Source: Phycisphaera sp. TMED9
Lineage (GTDB): Bacteria; Planctomycetota; Phycisphaerae; Phycisphaerales; SM1A02
NCBI GenBank assembly: GCA_002167845.2
Contig: NHBO02000091.1
Span: 1-40,218, forward strand
Reading direction: 5' to 3'
Length of the DNA stretch: 40,218 nt
Both the position numbers and the translations under genes were made by a program. Position 1 is the first letter of the stretch, and the number at the start of each line of letters is the position of its first letter. Shown here piece by piece: positions 26,047-34,117 of the stretch. The notes under the pieces were generated by a model. It made no database searches, had not been told where the DNA came from, and saw only the letters and a list, made by a program, of their open reading frames with translations.

Positions 26047-27180
26047 ATGTTCGTATCGATCATCTCGGCATTTCTGGTTGTCGCATCCATCGCTTCGACG
26101 GTGGGAGTCTCGACCGACTCCCATCCCGATCCGCGCCGTCTCGATCTGGTGTCGATACCCGCCGGGACTTTTGTGATGGGTGGCGTGGGGCCGGAGGCCC
26201 GTCCGGATGAGTTTCCGCGGCATCGGGTGCGTCTCGACGCGTTCCGAATCGGCCGCCGGGAAGTGACCAATTCGGAGTTCGCCGCGTTCGTCGCTGCGAC
26301 GGGGTATCGCACGGTGGCCGAGCGGCCGGTTGACTGGGAAGAACTCAAGACGCAGGTTCCGCCGGGAACCCCGAAGCCCGATCCGGAGCTGCTGGAACCG
26401 GGATCACTGGTTTTTCGTTCGACCGACCAGCCGGTCACCCTCGACGACCACGCACAGTGGTGGGCTTGGATCCATGGTGCGGACTGGCGCCACCCCGAGG
26501 GACCGAAGTCATCGATCGAAGATCGCATGGATCATCCCGTGGTTCAGGTCGCTTTTGAAGATGCGGTTGCGTATTGCGAGTGGGCAGGTGGTCGTCTTCC
26601 GACCGAGAGCGAGTGGGAATTCGCGGCGCGAGGTGGATTGAGCGAGCAACCCTTCATCTGGGGTTCGGAACAGATCGACACCACGCGAGCCAACACCTGG
26701 GATGGCCGGTTTCCGGATCGCAATGATGGCGAAGACGGTTTTCTTCGGACGGCTCCGGTCGGGAAGTACCCCCCCAACGGGTACGGGATTCTCGACATGG
26801 CGGGAAACGTCTGGGAGTGGTGCAGCGACTTGTATCGCGCGGACGAGTATCGCCGTCGGGCCGAAGCGCTTGTCGAAGAGTCTGGTGATGAAGGTGCGGT
26901 GGTCAACCCCGGGGGGCCATCGAGCACTCGAGATCCTCGGAATCCCCATGCTCCCGAGACGCGGGTTCAACGAGGGGGTTCCTTCCTCTGCAATCCGAGT
27001 TACTGCTCGAGCTATCGCCCGAGCGCCCGCATGGCGACGACGCCGGATTCAGGCGCGAGCCACGTGGGCTTTCGAATCGTCATGACGCCGGCACAATGGA
27101 CGGCGGCCGTGGATCGGTTCGATCGGAATTCCCGGCCCCAGAAGCCCGGGCCGGATCCGGACGAGGCTGCCGGGGAATGA
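26047..27180 (+). CDS. formylglycine-generating enzyme (FGE-sulfatase domain)
   Basis: This 377-residue protein has a signal peptide (about 1-22), then the FGE-sulfatase domain: LVSIPAGTFVMGG (about 36-48), REVTNSEFAAFV (about 73-84), HPVVQVAFEDAVAYCEWAGG (about 163-182), RLPTESEWEFAARGG, and GNVWEWCSDLY. The C-terminal motif RGGSFLCNPSYCSSYR carries both active-site cysteines (Cys315 and Cys320) in the spacing of true FGE, so it should convert a sulfatase cysteine to formylglycine by binding copper and using oxygen. Many FGE-sulfatase proteins lack these cysteines and only bind ligands; this one keeps them. Export is notable because bacterial FGE is usually cytosolic. Convergent with serC, 13 bp apart. 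Confidence 0.85.
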   Translation: MFVSIISAFLVVASIASTVGVSTDSHPDPRRLDLVSIPAGTFVMGGVGPEARPDEFPRHRVRLDAFRIGRREVTNSEFAAFVAATGYRTVAERPVDWEELKTQVPPGTPKPDPELLEPGSLVFRSTDQPVTLDDHAQWWAWIHGADWRHPEGPKSSIEDRMDHPVVQVAFEDAVAYCEWAGGRLPTESEWEFAARGGLSEQPFIWGSEQIDTTRANTWDGRFPDRNDGEDGFLRTAPVGKYPPNGYGILDMAGNVWEWCSDLYRADEYRRRAEALVEESGDEGAVVNPGGPSSTRDPRNPHAPETRVQRGGSFLCNPSYCSSYRPSARMATTPDSGASHVGFRIVMTPAQWTAAVDRFDRNSRPQKPGPDPDEAAGE

Positions 27181-27193
27181 TCATTGACCGCCC

Positions 27194-28339
27194 TCAGCCG
27201 TTTCGGCGGGCGAAGTCCTTCATGAAGTCCACGAGGATCTCAGCGCCCTTGACCGGGAATGCGTTGTACATCGAGGCCCGCATGCCACCCACGCCCGCGA
27301 GTCCCGCAAGATTCTCGAGACCAGCCGTCTTCGCTTCCATGAGAAAGACGGCGTCAAGCTCGGCTGACTTCGTCTGGAAGGTCACGTTCAGTCCGCTCCT
27401 CGCCGCACGCGAGGCGCGGCTTCGGTAGAAGCCGCCGCTTTCATCGACGGTGTTCCAGACCATCGAAGATTTCAGTTCGTTTCGAGCGGCGATGGCGACG
27501 GGTCCACCCTGGGCTTCGGTCCATTCCGCCATCAGGCCGATCACCCGGACCGCGAAGGTCGGCGGGGTGTTGAGAATCGATTGGGCGTGTTCGTGGTCTG
27601 CGAATCGAAGGATCGGTCCGATCGACTTCGAACCCCGTTCGATGAAGTCACGCCGAGCGACGATGACCGAGCAGCCCGCAGCACCGAGATTCTTCTGGCC
27701 CGCAGCGATCGTCATGGCGTGATCCGCAAACGGCCAGGGGCGTGAGAAGATGTCGCTGGTCAGGTCTCCGATCAGCGGCAGGTCGCTTCGCGGGGGCTCG
27801 GTGAACCAGGTTCCTTCGCCGGTGTTGTTGGCGCAGTAGAAGAGGTATGCCGCATCCGAGGGGGCGTCGATATCGGCGCCAGCCTTCGTCGGATCGGGGC
27901 AGGAGAATTCATCGCCGCCGCGCCCGCTGAATCCGACATGGATCTTTCCCACTGGCCTGGCTTCCTCGATGGCCTTCTGCGCCCAGACGCTGGTGTCGAG
28001 GTAGACCCCGGTGCCTCCCTCCGAGAGGAAGTTGAGCGCCAGGAACGCGAAGTTCACGGTGGCGCCGCCCGGCATGAAGATCACTGCGTGTTCCTCGCCG
28101 ATGCCGGTGAGCCTGCGAATGACCGCCTCTGCTTCGGCGGAGGCATCCATGTAGGCCGGTCCGCGATGTGAATGCTCGATCAATCCGATGCCGGTCTCTC
28201 CGAGATCCAGCAGTTCCTCGCGAATGCGATCGACCACTGCGAGCGGCATGTGCGACGGGCCCGCCGAAAAGTTGTAGATCCCGTGCCGTGGCGGTTTCGG
28301 TGAGTCGGCGAACTCGGAAGGTGGGTTGGGACTGGTCAT
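27194..28339 (-). CDS. serC: phosphoserine aminotransferase SerC
   Basis: This 381-residue PLP enzyme converts 3-phosphohydroxypyruvate and glutamate to O-phosphoserine, the second step of serine synthesis, and also works in pyridoxal-phosphate synthesis. YNFSAGPSHMPLAVVDRI (22-39) is the SerC N-terminal signature; PGGATVNFAFLALNFL (90-105) contacts the cofactor phosphate; and Lys216 in IAAGQKNLGAAG is the Schiff-base lysine. Asp192 (GDLTSD) holds the pyridine nitrogen. The C-terminus GGMRASMYNAFP carries conserved substrate residues. The ATG at 28339 gives the standard N-terminus; an upstream in-frame start adds 74 residues without similarity. A TACGCT -10-like element ends 6 nt before the ATG and there is no Shine-Dalgarno sequence. 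Confidence 0.95.
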   Translation of the reverse strand: MTSPNPPSEFADSPKPPRHGIYNFSAGPSHMPLAVVDRIREELLDLGETGIGLIEHSHRGPAYMDASAEAEAVIRRLTGIGEEHAVIFMPGGATVNFAFLALNFLSEGGTGVYLDTSVWAQKAIEEARPVGKIHVGFSGRGGDEFSCPDPTKAGADIDAPSDAAYLFYCANNTGEGTWFTEPPRSDLPLIGDLTSDIFSRPWPFADHAMTIAAGQKNLGAAGCSVIVARRDFIERGSKSIGPILRFADHEHAQSILNTPPTFAVRVIGLMAEWTEAQGGPVAIAARNELKSSMVWNTVDESGGFYRSRASRAARSGLNVTFQTKSAELDAVFLMEAKTAGLENLAGLAGVGGMRASMYNAFPVKGAEILVDFMKDFARRNG

Positions 28340-28345
28340 TCGGGA

Positions 28346-28351
28346 AGCGTA
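28346..28351 (-). promoter_or_regulatory. candidate -10 element (TACGCT), leaderless serC start
   Basis: On the minus strand TACGCT is followed by 6 nt and the serC ATG (28339). This is the same spacing as at 854, 26047 and 39092 and the gene has no Shine-Dalgarno sequence. Confidence 0.35.
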
Positions 28352-28521
28352 CGCGGAAAATCCACGGGCGTGAACGGGCGAGACCTCAATTCGTCGTGGT
28401 TTGCGATGTCCGATGCTGGTTCTCTTTCGCCATCGCCATTTTCGTTCTAGGATCCGGCCTTCGGGAACGTCCTCGCCGTCGCGCTTCGTGAGCGGCTCAC
28501 CTGCGACACAGGAGTCAAGGC

Positions 28522-29046
28522 ATGTCGGTAGTCGGACTGGTTCGGTGCACCATCGCGCCATTCGTGGGCCTGCTGGTCTTCATTCTCGCGGTCATGGCGC
28601 TCGAAGCGATCGGCCATGCGGTGTATCCGCCGCCGGCCGACATCGTGGCGCTCTCCAAGGCTCATGGCGAAGCGATGGTCTCCGGTGATCCGGAACGTTA
28701 TGAACAAGCGAGTCTTGAACTGGCACCCGCGGTGGAAGCATGGCTTGCCACGGCGCCGATCGGTCCACTCTTGGCGGTGGTGATCGCCTGGGTGGGTGGG
28801 GGATTGCTGGGAAGTCTCGCGGCGGCGGCGGTCGCCACGGCGGGACGGATGTGGTTCAGCCTGCTGATCGGGGCGGTGGATGTGATCGGCATTCTCATGG
28901 CCACGGATCAGTTTTCTCATCCCACATGGATGCCGGTTCTCGGAATTCTCGGGGTCATCCTCGCGTCGCTTCTGGCCGGGCGACTGATGACTCGGGGTCG
29001 ATCGGCTCCCGCGCTGGCTCCGGCGATCGAGAAGGCTCTCGACTGA
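28522..29046 (+). CDS. small integral membrane protein, unknown function
   Basis: This 174-residue protein has about four membrane segments: near 6-29 (APFVGLLVFILAVMALEAIG), 78-104 (GPLLAVVIAWVGGGLLG), 109-128 and 134-153. Between the first two lies a charged outside or inside loop (ADIVALSKAHGEAMVSGDPERYEQASLEL would span it). There is no catalytic or transporter signature I recognise. A TAGGAT -10-like element at 28448 and a GGAG Shine-Dalgarno sequence precede it. Divergent from serC, and closed by the hairpin at 29068. Confidence 0.7.
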   Translation: MSVVGLVRCTIAPFVGLLVFILAVMALEAIGHAVYPPPADIVALSKAHGEAMVSGDPERYEQASLELAPAVEAWLATAPIGPLLAVVIAWVGGGLLGSLAAAAVATAGRMWFSLLIGAVDVIGILMATDQFSHPTWMPVLGILGVILASLLAGRLMTRGRSAPALAPAIEKALD

Positions 29047-29067
29047 TTCCTGATCAGTGGATGTGAA

Positions 29068-29114
29068 ACGCCCCCGACCGCAGGCGTGCCTGCGATCAGG
29101 GGCGTCTTGTTTCC
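29068..29114. terminator. terminator between convergent genes
   Basis: ACGCCCC (29068-29074) pairs with GGGGCGT (29099-29105), enclosing an inner perfect stem CGCAGGC (29079-29085) with GCCTGCG (29088-29094). CTTGTTTCC follows on the plus strand. It lies between the convergent membrane-protein genes at 28522 and 29137. Confidence 0.7.
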
Positions 29115-29136
29115 ATTCGCCGGAGCTGTGGGCCTC

Positions 29137-29544
29137 TCAGGAATCCTGGGGTGGCGTCCACTGCGCCGATCCGAAGCCCAGAATGCAGAAGAAGATCGGC
29201 TTCAAGAAGAGGAGTCCAAGGACGGTTCCGACGCCACGCCCGAATCGCTCGGCGATCGCCATGTAGGTCAGAATGAGGAAGACGATGTTGACGAACGGAA
29301 CGAAGAAGAGGATCGCCCACCAGATGGGCTTCCCGCCGGCCTTCGGGAGGAAGAAGATGTTCACAATCGGAATGATGGCGATCCATCCGGGAATTCCAGC
29401 CTTCGCATACATCTTCCAGAGACCGATGATCGAGATGATCGCCAGCACCAGGAAGAAGAGAAGGAAACCGGTTCCAAACACGGCGGCGGCCTCTTGCATC
29501 TCAGCAGCCTGTTGGTTCATCTGCAAGCTGGGGTCGTTCTGCAT
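29137..29544 (-). CDS. DUF5684-type membrane protein
   Basis: This 135-residue inner-membrane protein has a first hydrophobic segment (about 26-44, LLFFLVLAIISIIGLWKM) followed by the DUF5684 pattern: AKAGIPGWIAIIPIVNIFFL (about 47-66), AGGKPIWWAILFFVPFVNIVFLILTYMAIAERFGRG (about 69-104), and a last segment near 106-122. Such proteins are widespread and uncharacterised, sometimes fused to signal-peptidase-like or zinc-ribbon domains. GGAG stands about 8 nt before the ATG. No cofactor motif is seen. Confidence 0.8.
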   Translation of the reverse strand: MQNDPSLQMNQQAAEMQEAAAVFGTGFLLFFLVLAIISIIGLWKMYAKAGIPGWIAIIPIVNIFFLPKAGGKPIWWAILFFVPFVNIVFLILTYMAIAERFGRGVGTVLGLLFLKPIFFCILGFGSAQWTPPQDS

Positions 29545-29873
29545 TTTTGGTTCTCCAAGATCTGATTGCGGTGACTGCTAGAAGTGAGGGCATCGACCAT
29601 TCAGCATGATTCTTTGAATTTCCCGAGCAATTGGTCGGTGGTAGCCGGTCCGCCATCCCCTAAAGTCGATTTTGCACGGCGAGAGTCGGAATCACATGTC
29701 TGGGATCCCCCCCATTGAAGGCTCTGAAACAGGCATTCTTCGCTCGCTTTTCGGACCGTGCCTCTTCGTTGAATAATCAGGAACTTGAATTGCCTTCGAC
29801 CGTACATCGGGCAGTAGGATCACAGGGGACGTTGATGGTCGACGGGCCGAACAAGAATCTGGAACACCTCGCG
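29545..29873. other. 329-bp intergenic region before the di-heme oxidoreductase
   Basis: No gene is credible here. It holds the divergent promoters of the DUF5684 gene (leftward) and the oxidoreductase (rightward). TAGGAT at 29815-29820 is a likely -10 element for the latter, giving a leader of about 47 nt to the ATG at 29874. In-frame starts at 29715 (TTG) and 29835 (ATG) would extend the protein without similarity to signal peptides. Confidence 0.5.
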
Positions 29874-32534
29874 ATGCCCCAACTCAAGACTCGATCAGTT
29901 CATACTCGCAGCCAGACGCGCGGTATCGCATGGTTGGCCGCGCTTTCGACGATGCTTCTGCTTCCGCAGGGAGCTGCGATCGGTGACTGTCCGGCCGACC
30001 TCGATGGGTCCGGAGAAGTGGGCGGCGGCGACATCGGGCTTCTTCTGGCGCAGTGGGGGCCCGGAAGCGGTTCCGCGGATCTCAATGGAGACGGACTCGT
30101 CAACGGCGCGGACATCGGCGCGATGCTCGGTGCATGGGGTTGGTGTCCATGTGAAGAGAGCCTCGTGTTCGATCCGATCCACGATGGTTCGGAACCGCTC
30201 GAGCCGGCGATCGTCGAGCACACCCGTGACGCCATGATCACGCGGATTGCGGATCGCGCTCGCGATCGGCACGCTCGGGAGGACATCGTCAACGGCATTC
30301 CCTATCGAACCTACGACCACTGGCTTCCCTTCTATTGGGAACAGCGAGTCGCCGAGATCGAGATCATCGATCGGGCCGCGATGGGCGGCGAGGGGCTGAC
30401 CTTCAACTTCGCAACGCTGGATCGCTTGAACCCGGCCGAATTCCGGACGTTCTACGCCTCCGGATTCGCGGGTTACCACAACAACATGTCCGACTTCCTC
30501 AACGCGGGAGTCACGCTGGTCTCGATCGAGCCATCGGAGCGGTACCCCGGAGAGACGGAATACCACTACACCGCGGAGATCGAGAACAAGTGGCCGGAGC
30601 AGACCCCGCTCGCCATCGGCGATCGGATGGAGATCGAACTCAGCCAGTTTCTCACGGCGCCGCGGAACGGCCGTCTGAACTACTACGGGACGGCGATGCT
30701 CTACGTGGTCGGTGAAGGGATCGTCCCGTGGTATGCGAAGGCGAAGGAAGAGGCAAGCACGCCCGAGGAACGTGAGGCGGCGTCCTTCGATTCCTTCCCG
30801 CTTCCCGAACACGCCTGGCTCGGCGGGCGAACCACGCTTCCTTATCAGTACTCCAACGAGCCCGATGACCGTTTCAAGCAGATGGCGGGGAACATCTCGC
30901 ACGCAAGCGGGCACGCTTTCACGGTCGGTCGTCGTCTGCACCACACGGACTTCGGCACCGGCGTTCATTCCGAAGATGGCAATCCGATCTTCGCCGACCA
31001 CATCGGCAAGGCCGGGCCGCGATTCGTCAACACCAGTTGTGTCGCGTGTCACATCGGAAACGGCCGGGCCCTTCCGCCCGAGGTGGGCGGGGCGTACAAC
31101 GAGGCCCTCATCCAAGTGGGAAGTGACGCGGACGGAACGCCGCATCCGATCCTGGGAGAAGTGCTTCAGCCAAGCACCGGTTCGACACCGGGAGGCGGCG
31201 GCGGAGGCGGTGGCGGCGGCGATACGTTCATCCGCATCGAAGCGGAAGACTTCTCGGTCATGAGTGGCGTCGAGACGGAAACATGCTTGGACGAAGGCGG
31301 TGGACTCAACGTCGGCTTCATCGATACCGGCGACTGGATGGCCTACGTCGATCATCCGGTGATGATTCCGACGACCGGGATCTACCTGGTCGACTTCCGT
31401 GTGGCCAGCGGCAGCGGTGGCGGCACGCTTCGATTCGAAGAGGTCGGTGGGTCACCGCTTCATGGAACCATCGACATCCCCGCGACCGGCGGCTGGCAGT
31501 CCTGGATCACCGTCACGCTTGAGGTTCAGCTCACCGAGGGTGAACATCGGTTCGGCATCAATGCCGCCTCTGGTGGATGGAATCTCAACTGGTTCGAGGT
31601 CCTCGAGCCGGACGGCTTCCAGGGCGGCGACGCCGACGACTCCGAGGGTTCGATGCTGCTTGCCGGATGGGACGAGATCCCCGGCACCTACGGTGATGGT
31701 TCGGCGTACATCCTTCGCCGTCCCGTCTACGAATTCACGGGCCCGGTCCCGGAGTTCTACTCGCTTCGGCTCGCGCCCCAGCTCGTCGGTGTCGGCCTGC
31801 TCGAGGCCATCGACGAAACGACCCTGCTCGAACTGGCGGATGAATGCGATCTCGACGAAGACGGAATCTCCGGACGGCTTCGGACGGTTGAGAATCCCGC
31901 TGATCCGGACCGAAGCCGCATCGGTCGATTCGGCGCCCGCGGTTCGACTGCATCGGTGCGGGAGCAGATCGCCTATGCGATGAACCGCGACATGGGCGTT
32001 TCGAGCGAGGTCTTCCCCGTGCTCGATGGGGACGTCAAGCCGTCACCGATCGAGATCGCGAACGAGGATCTCGATCTGATGGATCGCTACACGTCGCTGC
32101 TCGGTATCGCGGCACGACGGAATCTCCTCGATCCGGCGGCCCTCGAAGGCGAAGCGCTCTTCGCGGCGGCGAACTGCACGGCGTGCCACGTGCCGACGGT
32201 GGTGACCGGCTCGACCCACCCCTACGCGGAACTCCGAAACCAGACGATCCACCCGTACACCGACATGCTGCTGCACGACATGGGACCCGGGCTCGCCGAC
32301 AACATCGGTGATCACGGGGTCAGTGGTGCGGAATGGCGAACGCCTGCATTGTGGAACATCGGCCTGACCGAAGGCGTCAGCGGTGGCGAGGCATACCTGC
32401 ACGACGGTCGCGCTCGAACCATCGAAGAAGCGATTCTCTGGCACGGCGGCGAAGCCGAGGCTTCCAAGGAAGCCTTCCGCACCATGTCGGCGCAGGATCG
32501 AGCTGCGATCGTGGCGTTCCTGAAATCACTGTGA
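29874..32534 (+). CDS. di-heme oxidoreductase with N-terminal dockerin and inserted CBM6
   Basis: This is an 886-residue secreted chimera. In order: signal peptide (about 1-37); a two-repeat dockerin-like domain, ADLDGSGEVGGGDIGLLLAQWG and ADLNGDGLVNGADIGAMLGAWG (about 41-85), with calcium-loop aspartates; an unassigned region (about 95-370); heme site CVACH (389-393); a nine- or ten-glycine linker (about 440-450); a CBM6 carbohydrate-binding domain (about 452-578: RIEAEDFS, DTGDWMAYVDHPV, NLNWFEV); then the rest of the DUF1111-type di-heme oxidoreductase with GLLEAI, DGISGR, IGRFGARGS, heme site CTACH (768-772), PYTDMLLHDMGP, WRTPALWNIGL and LHDGRARTIEEAILWHGGEA. Members of this family resemble MauG/cytochrome c peroxidase. 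Substrate unknown. Confidence 0.85.
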   Translation: MPQLKTRSVHTRSQTRGIAWLAALSTMLLLPQGAAIGDCPADLDGSGEVGGGDIGLLLAQWGPGSGSADLNGDGLVNGADIGAMLGAWGWCPCEESLVFDPIHDGSEPLEPAIVEHTRDAMITRIADRARDRHAREDIVNGIPYRTYDHWLPFYWEQRVAEIEIIDRAAMGGEGLTFNFATLDRLNPAEFRTFYASGFAGYHNNMSDFLNAGVTLVSIEPSERYPGETEYHYTAEIENKWPEQTPLAIGDRMEIELSQFLTAPRNGRLNYYGTAMLYVVGEGIVPWYAKAKEEASTPEEREAASFDSFPLPEHAWLGGRTTLPYQYSNEPDDRFKQMAGNISHASGHAFTVGRRLHHTDFGTGVHSEDGNPIFADHIGKAGPRFVNTSCVACHIGNGRALPPEVGGAYNEALIQVGSDADGTPHPILGEVLQPSTGSTPGGGGGGGGGGDTFIRIEAEDFSVMSGVETETCLDEGGGLNVGFIDTGDWMAYVDHPVMIPTTGIYLVDFRVASGSGGGTLRFEEVGGSPLHGTIDIPATGGWQSWITVTLEVQLTEGEHRFGINAASGGWNLNWFEVLEPDGFQGGDADDSEGSMLLAGWDEIPGTYGDGSAYILRRPVYEFTGPVPEFYSLRLAPQLVGVGLLEAIDETTLLELADECDLDEDGISGRLRTVENPADPDRSRIGRFGARGSTASVREQIAYAMNRDMGVSSEVFPVLDGDVKPSPIEIANEDLDLMDRYTSLLGIAARRNLLDPAALEGEALFAAANCTACHVPTVVTGSTHPYAELRNQTIHPYTDMLLHDMGPGLADNIGDHGVSGAEWRTPALWNIGLTEGVSGGEAYLHDGRARTIEEAILWHGGEAEASKEAFRTMSAQDRAAIVAFLKSL

Positions 32535-32583
32535 GGCGGTGATCCGGCACTTCGCGTGTCAGCCGATTCGGATCGAGACCATG

Positions 32584-32697
32584 GCAGATCTCGTCTCATT
32601 CGACTTCACAGCATGAGGGTTGGATGCAGCAGGCCATCACTTCGCAAGTGAGGCTTTCACATTCTGGATTCTCGTTCGCGACGCGACAGGTGTTGCA
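32584..32697 (-). pseudogene. decayed cysteine-rich repeat behind the dockerin protein
   Basis: On the minus strand, in a frame shifted by one base from the dockerin gene that ends at 32783, the sequence reads CNTCRVANENPECESLTCEV, then MACCIQPSCCEVE, a stop (TGA at 32598-32596), then DEIC. This resembles the planctomycete cysteine repeat whose usual form has ...CCEV-W-D-x-I-C; the stop falls where tryptophan (TGG) is expected. No start codon or ribosome site serves it. I read it as the remnant of a longer C-terminal repeat or of a separate gene; this rests on my recollection of the repeat pattern. Confidence 0.45.
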
Positions 32698-32782
32698 GCT
32701 GGAAAGCTCGGTGAAGTCCCGCTTCGCCGAGCAGGCCCGCGTCGATGGTTCGGGAGTCAACGTCGTCACCCTCGACGCCGGA

Positions 32783-33598
32783 TCATGGGGCGTCGCCGCA
32801 CGTCCCCCATTCGACGAGCAGCAAGCCGATGTCGGCTGCGTTGACGACGCCATTGGCATCAAGATCTGCGAAGCAACCGGGGCCGGCCTTGCCGCACGAT
32901 CCCCAGGCGGTGAGGAGCAGGCCGAGGTCGGCGGAGTCGACCAGTCCGTCGTCGTTGAGGTCGCCGGCACACGGTTCGGGGGGAAGCGCTCCGACGACGA
33001 TCGGCGCGCCGCTGTCGTCATACGCCCAGGTCGTGATCTCGAGTGTGCCCCAGCCTGAACCGTCCATCTGAATCCAGCCGAACACCGGGGTTTCGTCCGT
33101 GAGCGCGGTGAAGCCCACATGGAATCTTCGGGTTCGGTAGCAGTCGTCAAAGCCTGATGAATCCGCTTCTCCGCAGGCGATCAGGGTCTGGTTCGAGAAT
33201 GAGCAGAGAAAGGTCGACGCCCCGCAGCCTTGTGGGCCATCGATCACGGCGCCGAGCTCGGTGAAGCGGACTCCTTCGAGACCTGAGTCGCAATTCACTT
33301 GGAGCCACTTCGACCCGCGGTAGGTGGTCTCGTAGACCTGGTCGTACTTGGCACACTTGTCGTTGATGTACGTGCAACACGTCGTCCAGCCGCCACCGCC
33401 GTTGAAGGAGGTGTTGCTCTCTCGGTAAACGCCCAATTCGATCTGGAAGTCGCTGAGACTCAAGGTGACGCTCCCGCTCCCGCCGATTCCGATCGGCGGC
33501 CCGTCGTACACCTGAATGTCCGCCATGGCCATGGGCGCCGCGCCCGCCGCAGTCGCGTACATCATGAGTCGAGACTGTCGGTTCGGAAGAGTTCTCAT
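32783..33598 (-). CDS. secreted cysteine-rich protein with C-terminal dockerin
   Basis: This 271-residue protein has a signal peptide ending GAAPMAMA (about residue 26). The middle (about 27-205) is a beta-rich, cysteine-containing domain (WTTCCTYINDKCAKYDQ, GCGASTFLCSFSNQ) that I do not recognise; HVGFTALTDETPVFGWIQMDGSG resembles the end of a planctomycete exported domain that carries PEP-CTERM or dockerin anchors. The C-terminus holds two dockerin-like calcium repeats, GDLNDDGLVDSADLGLLLTAWG and ADLDANGVVNAADIGLLLVEWG (about 212-264). GGAG lies about 10 nt before the ATG. Convergent with the dockerin-bearing oxidoreductase gene, so both may sit on one surface structure. Confidence 0.8.
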   Translation of the reverse strand: MRTLPNRQSRLMMYATAAGAAPMAMADIQVYDGPPIGIGGSGSVTLSLSDFQIELGVYRESNTSFNGGGGWTTCCTYINDKCAKYDQVYETTYRGSKWLQVNCDSGLEGVRFTELGAVIDGPQGCGASTFLCSFSNQTLIACGEADSSGFDDCYRTRRFHVGFTALTDETPVFGWIQMDGSGWGTLEITTWAYDDSGAPIVVGALPPEPCAGDLNDDGLVDSADLGLLLTAWGSCGKAGPGCFADLDANGVVNAADIGLLLVEWGTCGDAP

Positions 33599-33980
33599 GC
33601 AGCTCTGCTCCAGCGCAATCGGATTGAATCAGCAGTCCATCAAGGATACTTCAGGATTTGTCCCTGCCATGTGAAGAAATGGATTTTCGGGCCACTTGCT
33701 CATCAGGGGTGATGAGCGGCCTCGTCCAACCGAAGGTGATGCTGGAAGCGGCGGTCCATGGTCTCGATTCGGGGGCTGGGCTCCATTTCCGGATCGATTT
33801 GCTGAAAGGTAGGATCTTCCACGATCAAATTCAGGTCCGCGCTTCCTGATCGAGGTCGAGGAAGGAGCCTGCGATCCACGCCGTCGCCCGATTGCCGCGT
33901 GACGTGTTTCCACAGATCGTCGATCCCTCGGTCGAGAGGTCGGCGACGCGCTGGAATCCGAGATGCGCGGCCCGAACGCA
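33599..33980. other. 382-bp intergenic region, no gene seen
   Basis: Short open frames here have no similarity or ribosome site that I can support. TATCCT on the minus strand near 33650 may be the -10 element of the dockerin gene. TAGGATC at 33810 on the plus strand looks like the -10 elements used elsewhere in the window, but no gene follows it in that direction before the tRNA, which is on the other strand. Confidence 0.45.
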
Positions 33981-34011
33981 GAAGCCCCCGGAGCGAGACT
34001 CCAGGGGCTTC
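33981..34011 (-). terminator. terminator of the tRNA-Val transcript
   Basis: GAAGCCCC (33981-33988) and GGGGCTTC (34004-34011) form an 8-bp perfect stem with an inner GGAG/CTCC extension. It lies 4 nt beyond the tRNA 3' end on the minus strand; only a weak T-rich tail (TCTGCGTTC) follows. Confidence 0.6.
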
Positions 34012-34014
34012 AAG

Positions 34015-34088
34015 TGGGCGATAAAGGACTCGAACCTTCGACCTCTGCCATGTGACGGCAGCGCTCTAGCCAGCTGAGCTAATCGCCC
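34015..34088 (-). tRNA. tRNA-Val (anticodon CAC)
   Basis: Reading the minus strand from 34088: acceptor GGGCGAT pairs with ATCGCCC; D arm GCTC...GAGC; anticodon stem CTGCC/GGCAG with loop GTCACAT, giving anticodon CAC (reads GUG, valine); five-base variable loop; T arm GAAGG/CCTTT around TTCGAGT; discriminator A. The 3' CCA is not encoded (ACTT follows). It accounts for short open frames that overlap on both strands. Confidence 0.95.
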
Positions 34089-34117
34089 GAACCGTCGTCG
34101 CACGCGACGAGGGAAGG

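Noticed and set aside
27189-27212. GC-rich hairpin between the FGE and serC genes
   Set aside because: It has a bulge, no T-tract and lies partly in serC coding sequence; function unsupported.
32596-33150. Minus-strand open frame of 184 codons overlapping the dockerin gene
   Set aside because: Most of it is an out-of-frame reading of the dockerin gene; only its last part (the cysteine-rich remnant) has meaning, and that is listed separately.
33892-34077. Plus-strand short open frame ending near the tRNA
   Set aside because: Its C-terminal half is the translated complement of tRNA-Val, a well-known false gene pattern (DSNLRPLPCDGSA).
33831-34103. Minus-strand open frame of 90 codons across the tRNA
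   Set aside because: It contains the typical tRNA-derived false peptide (LAQLARALPSHGRGRRFES).
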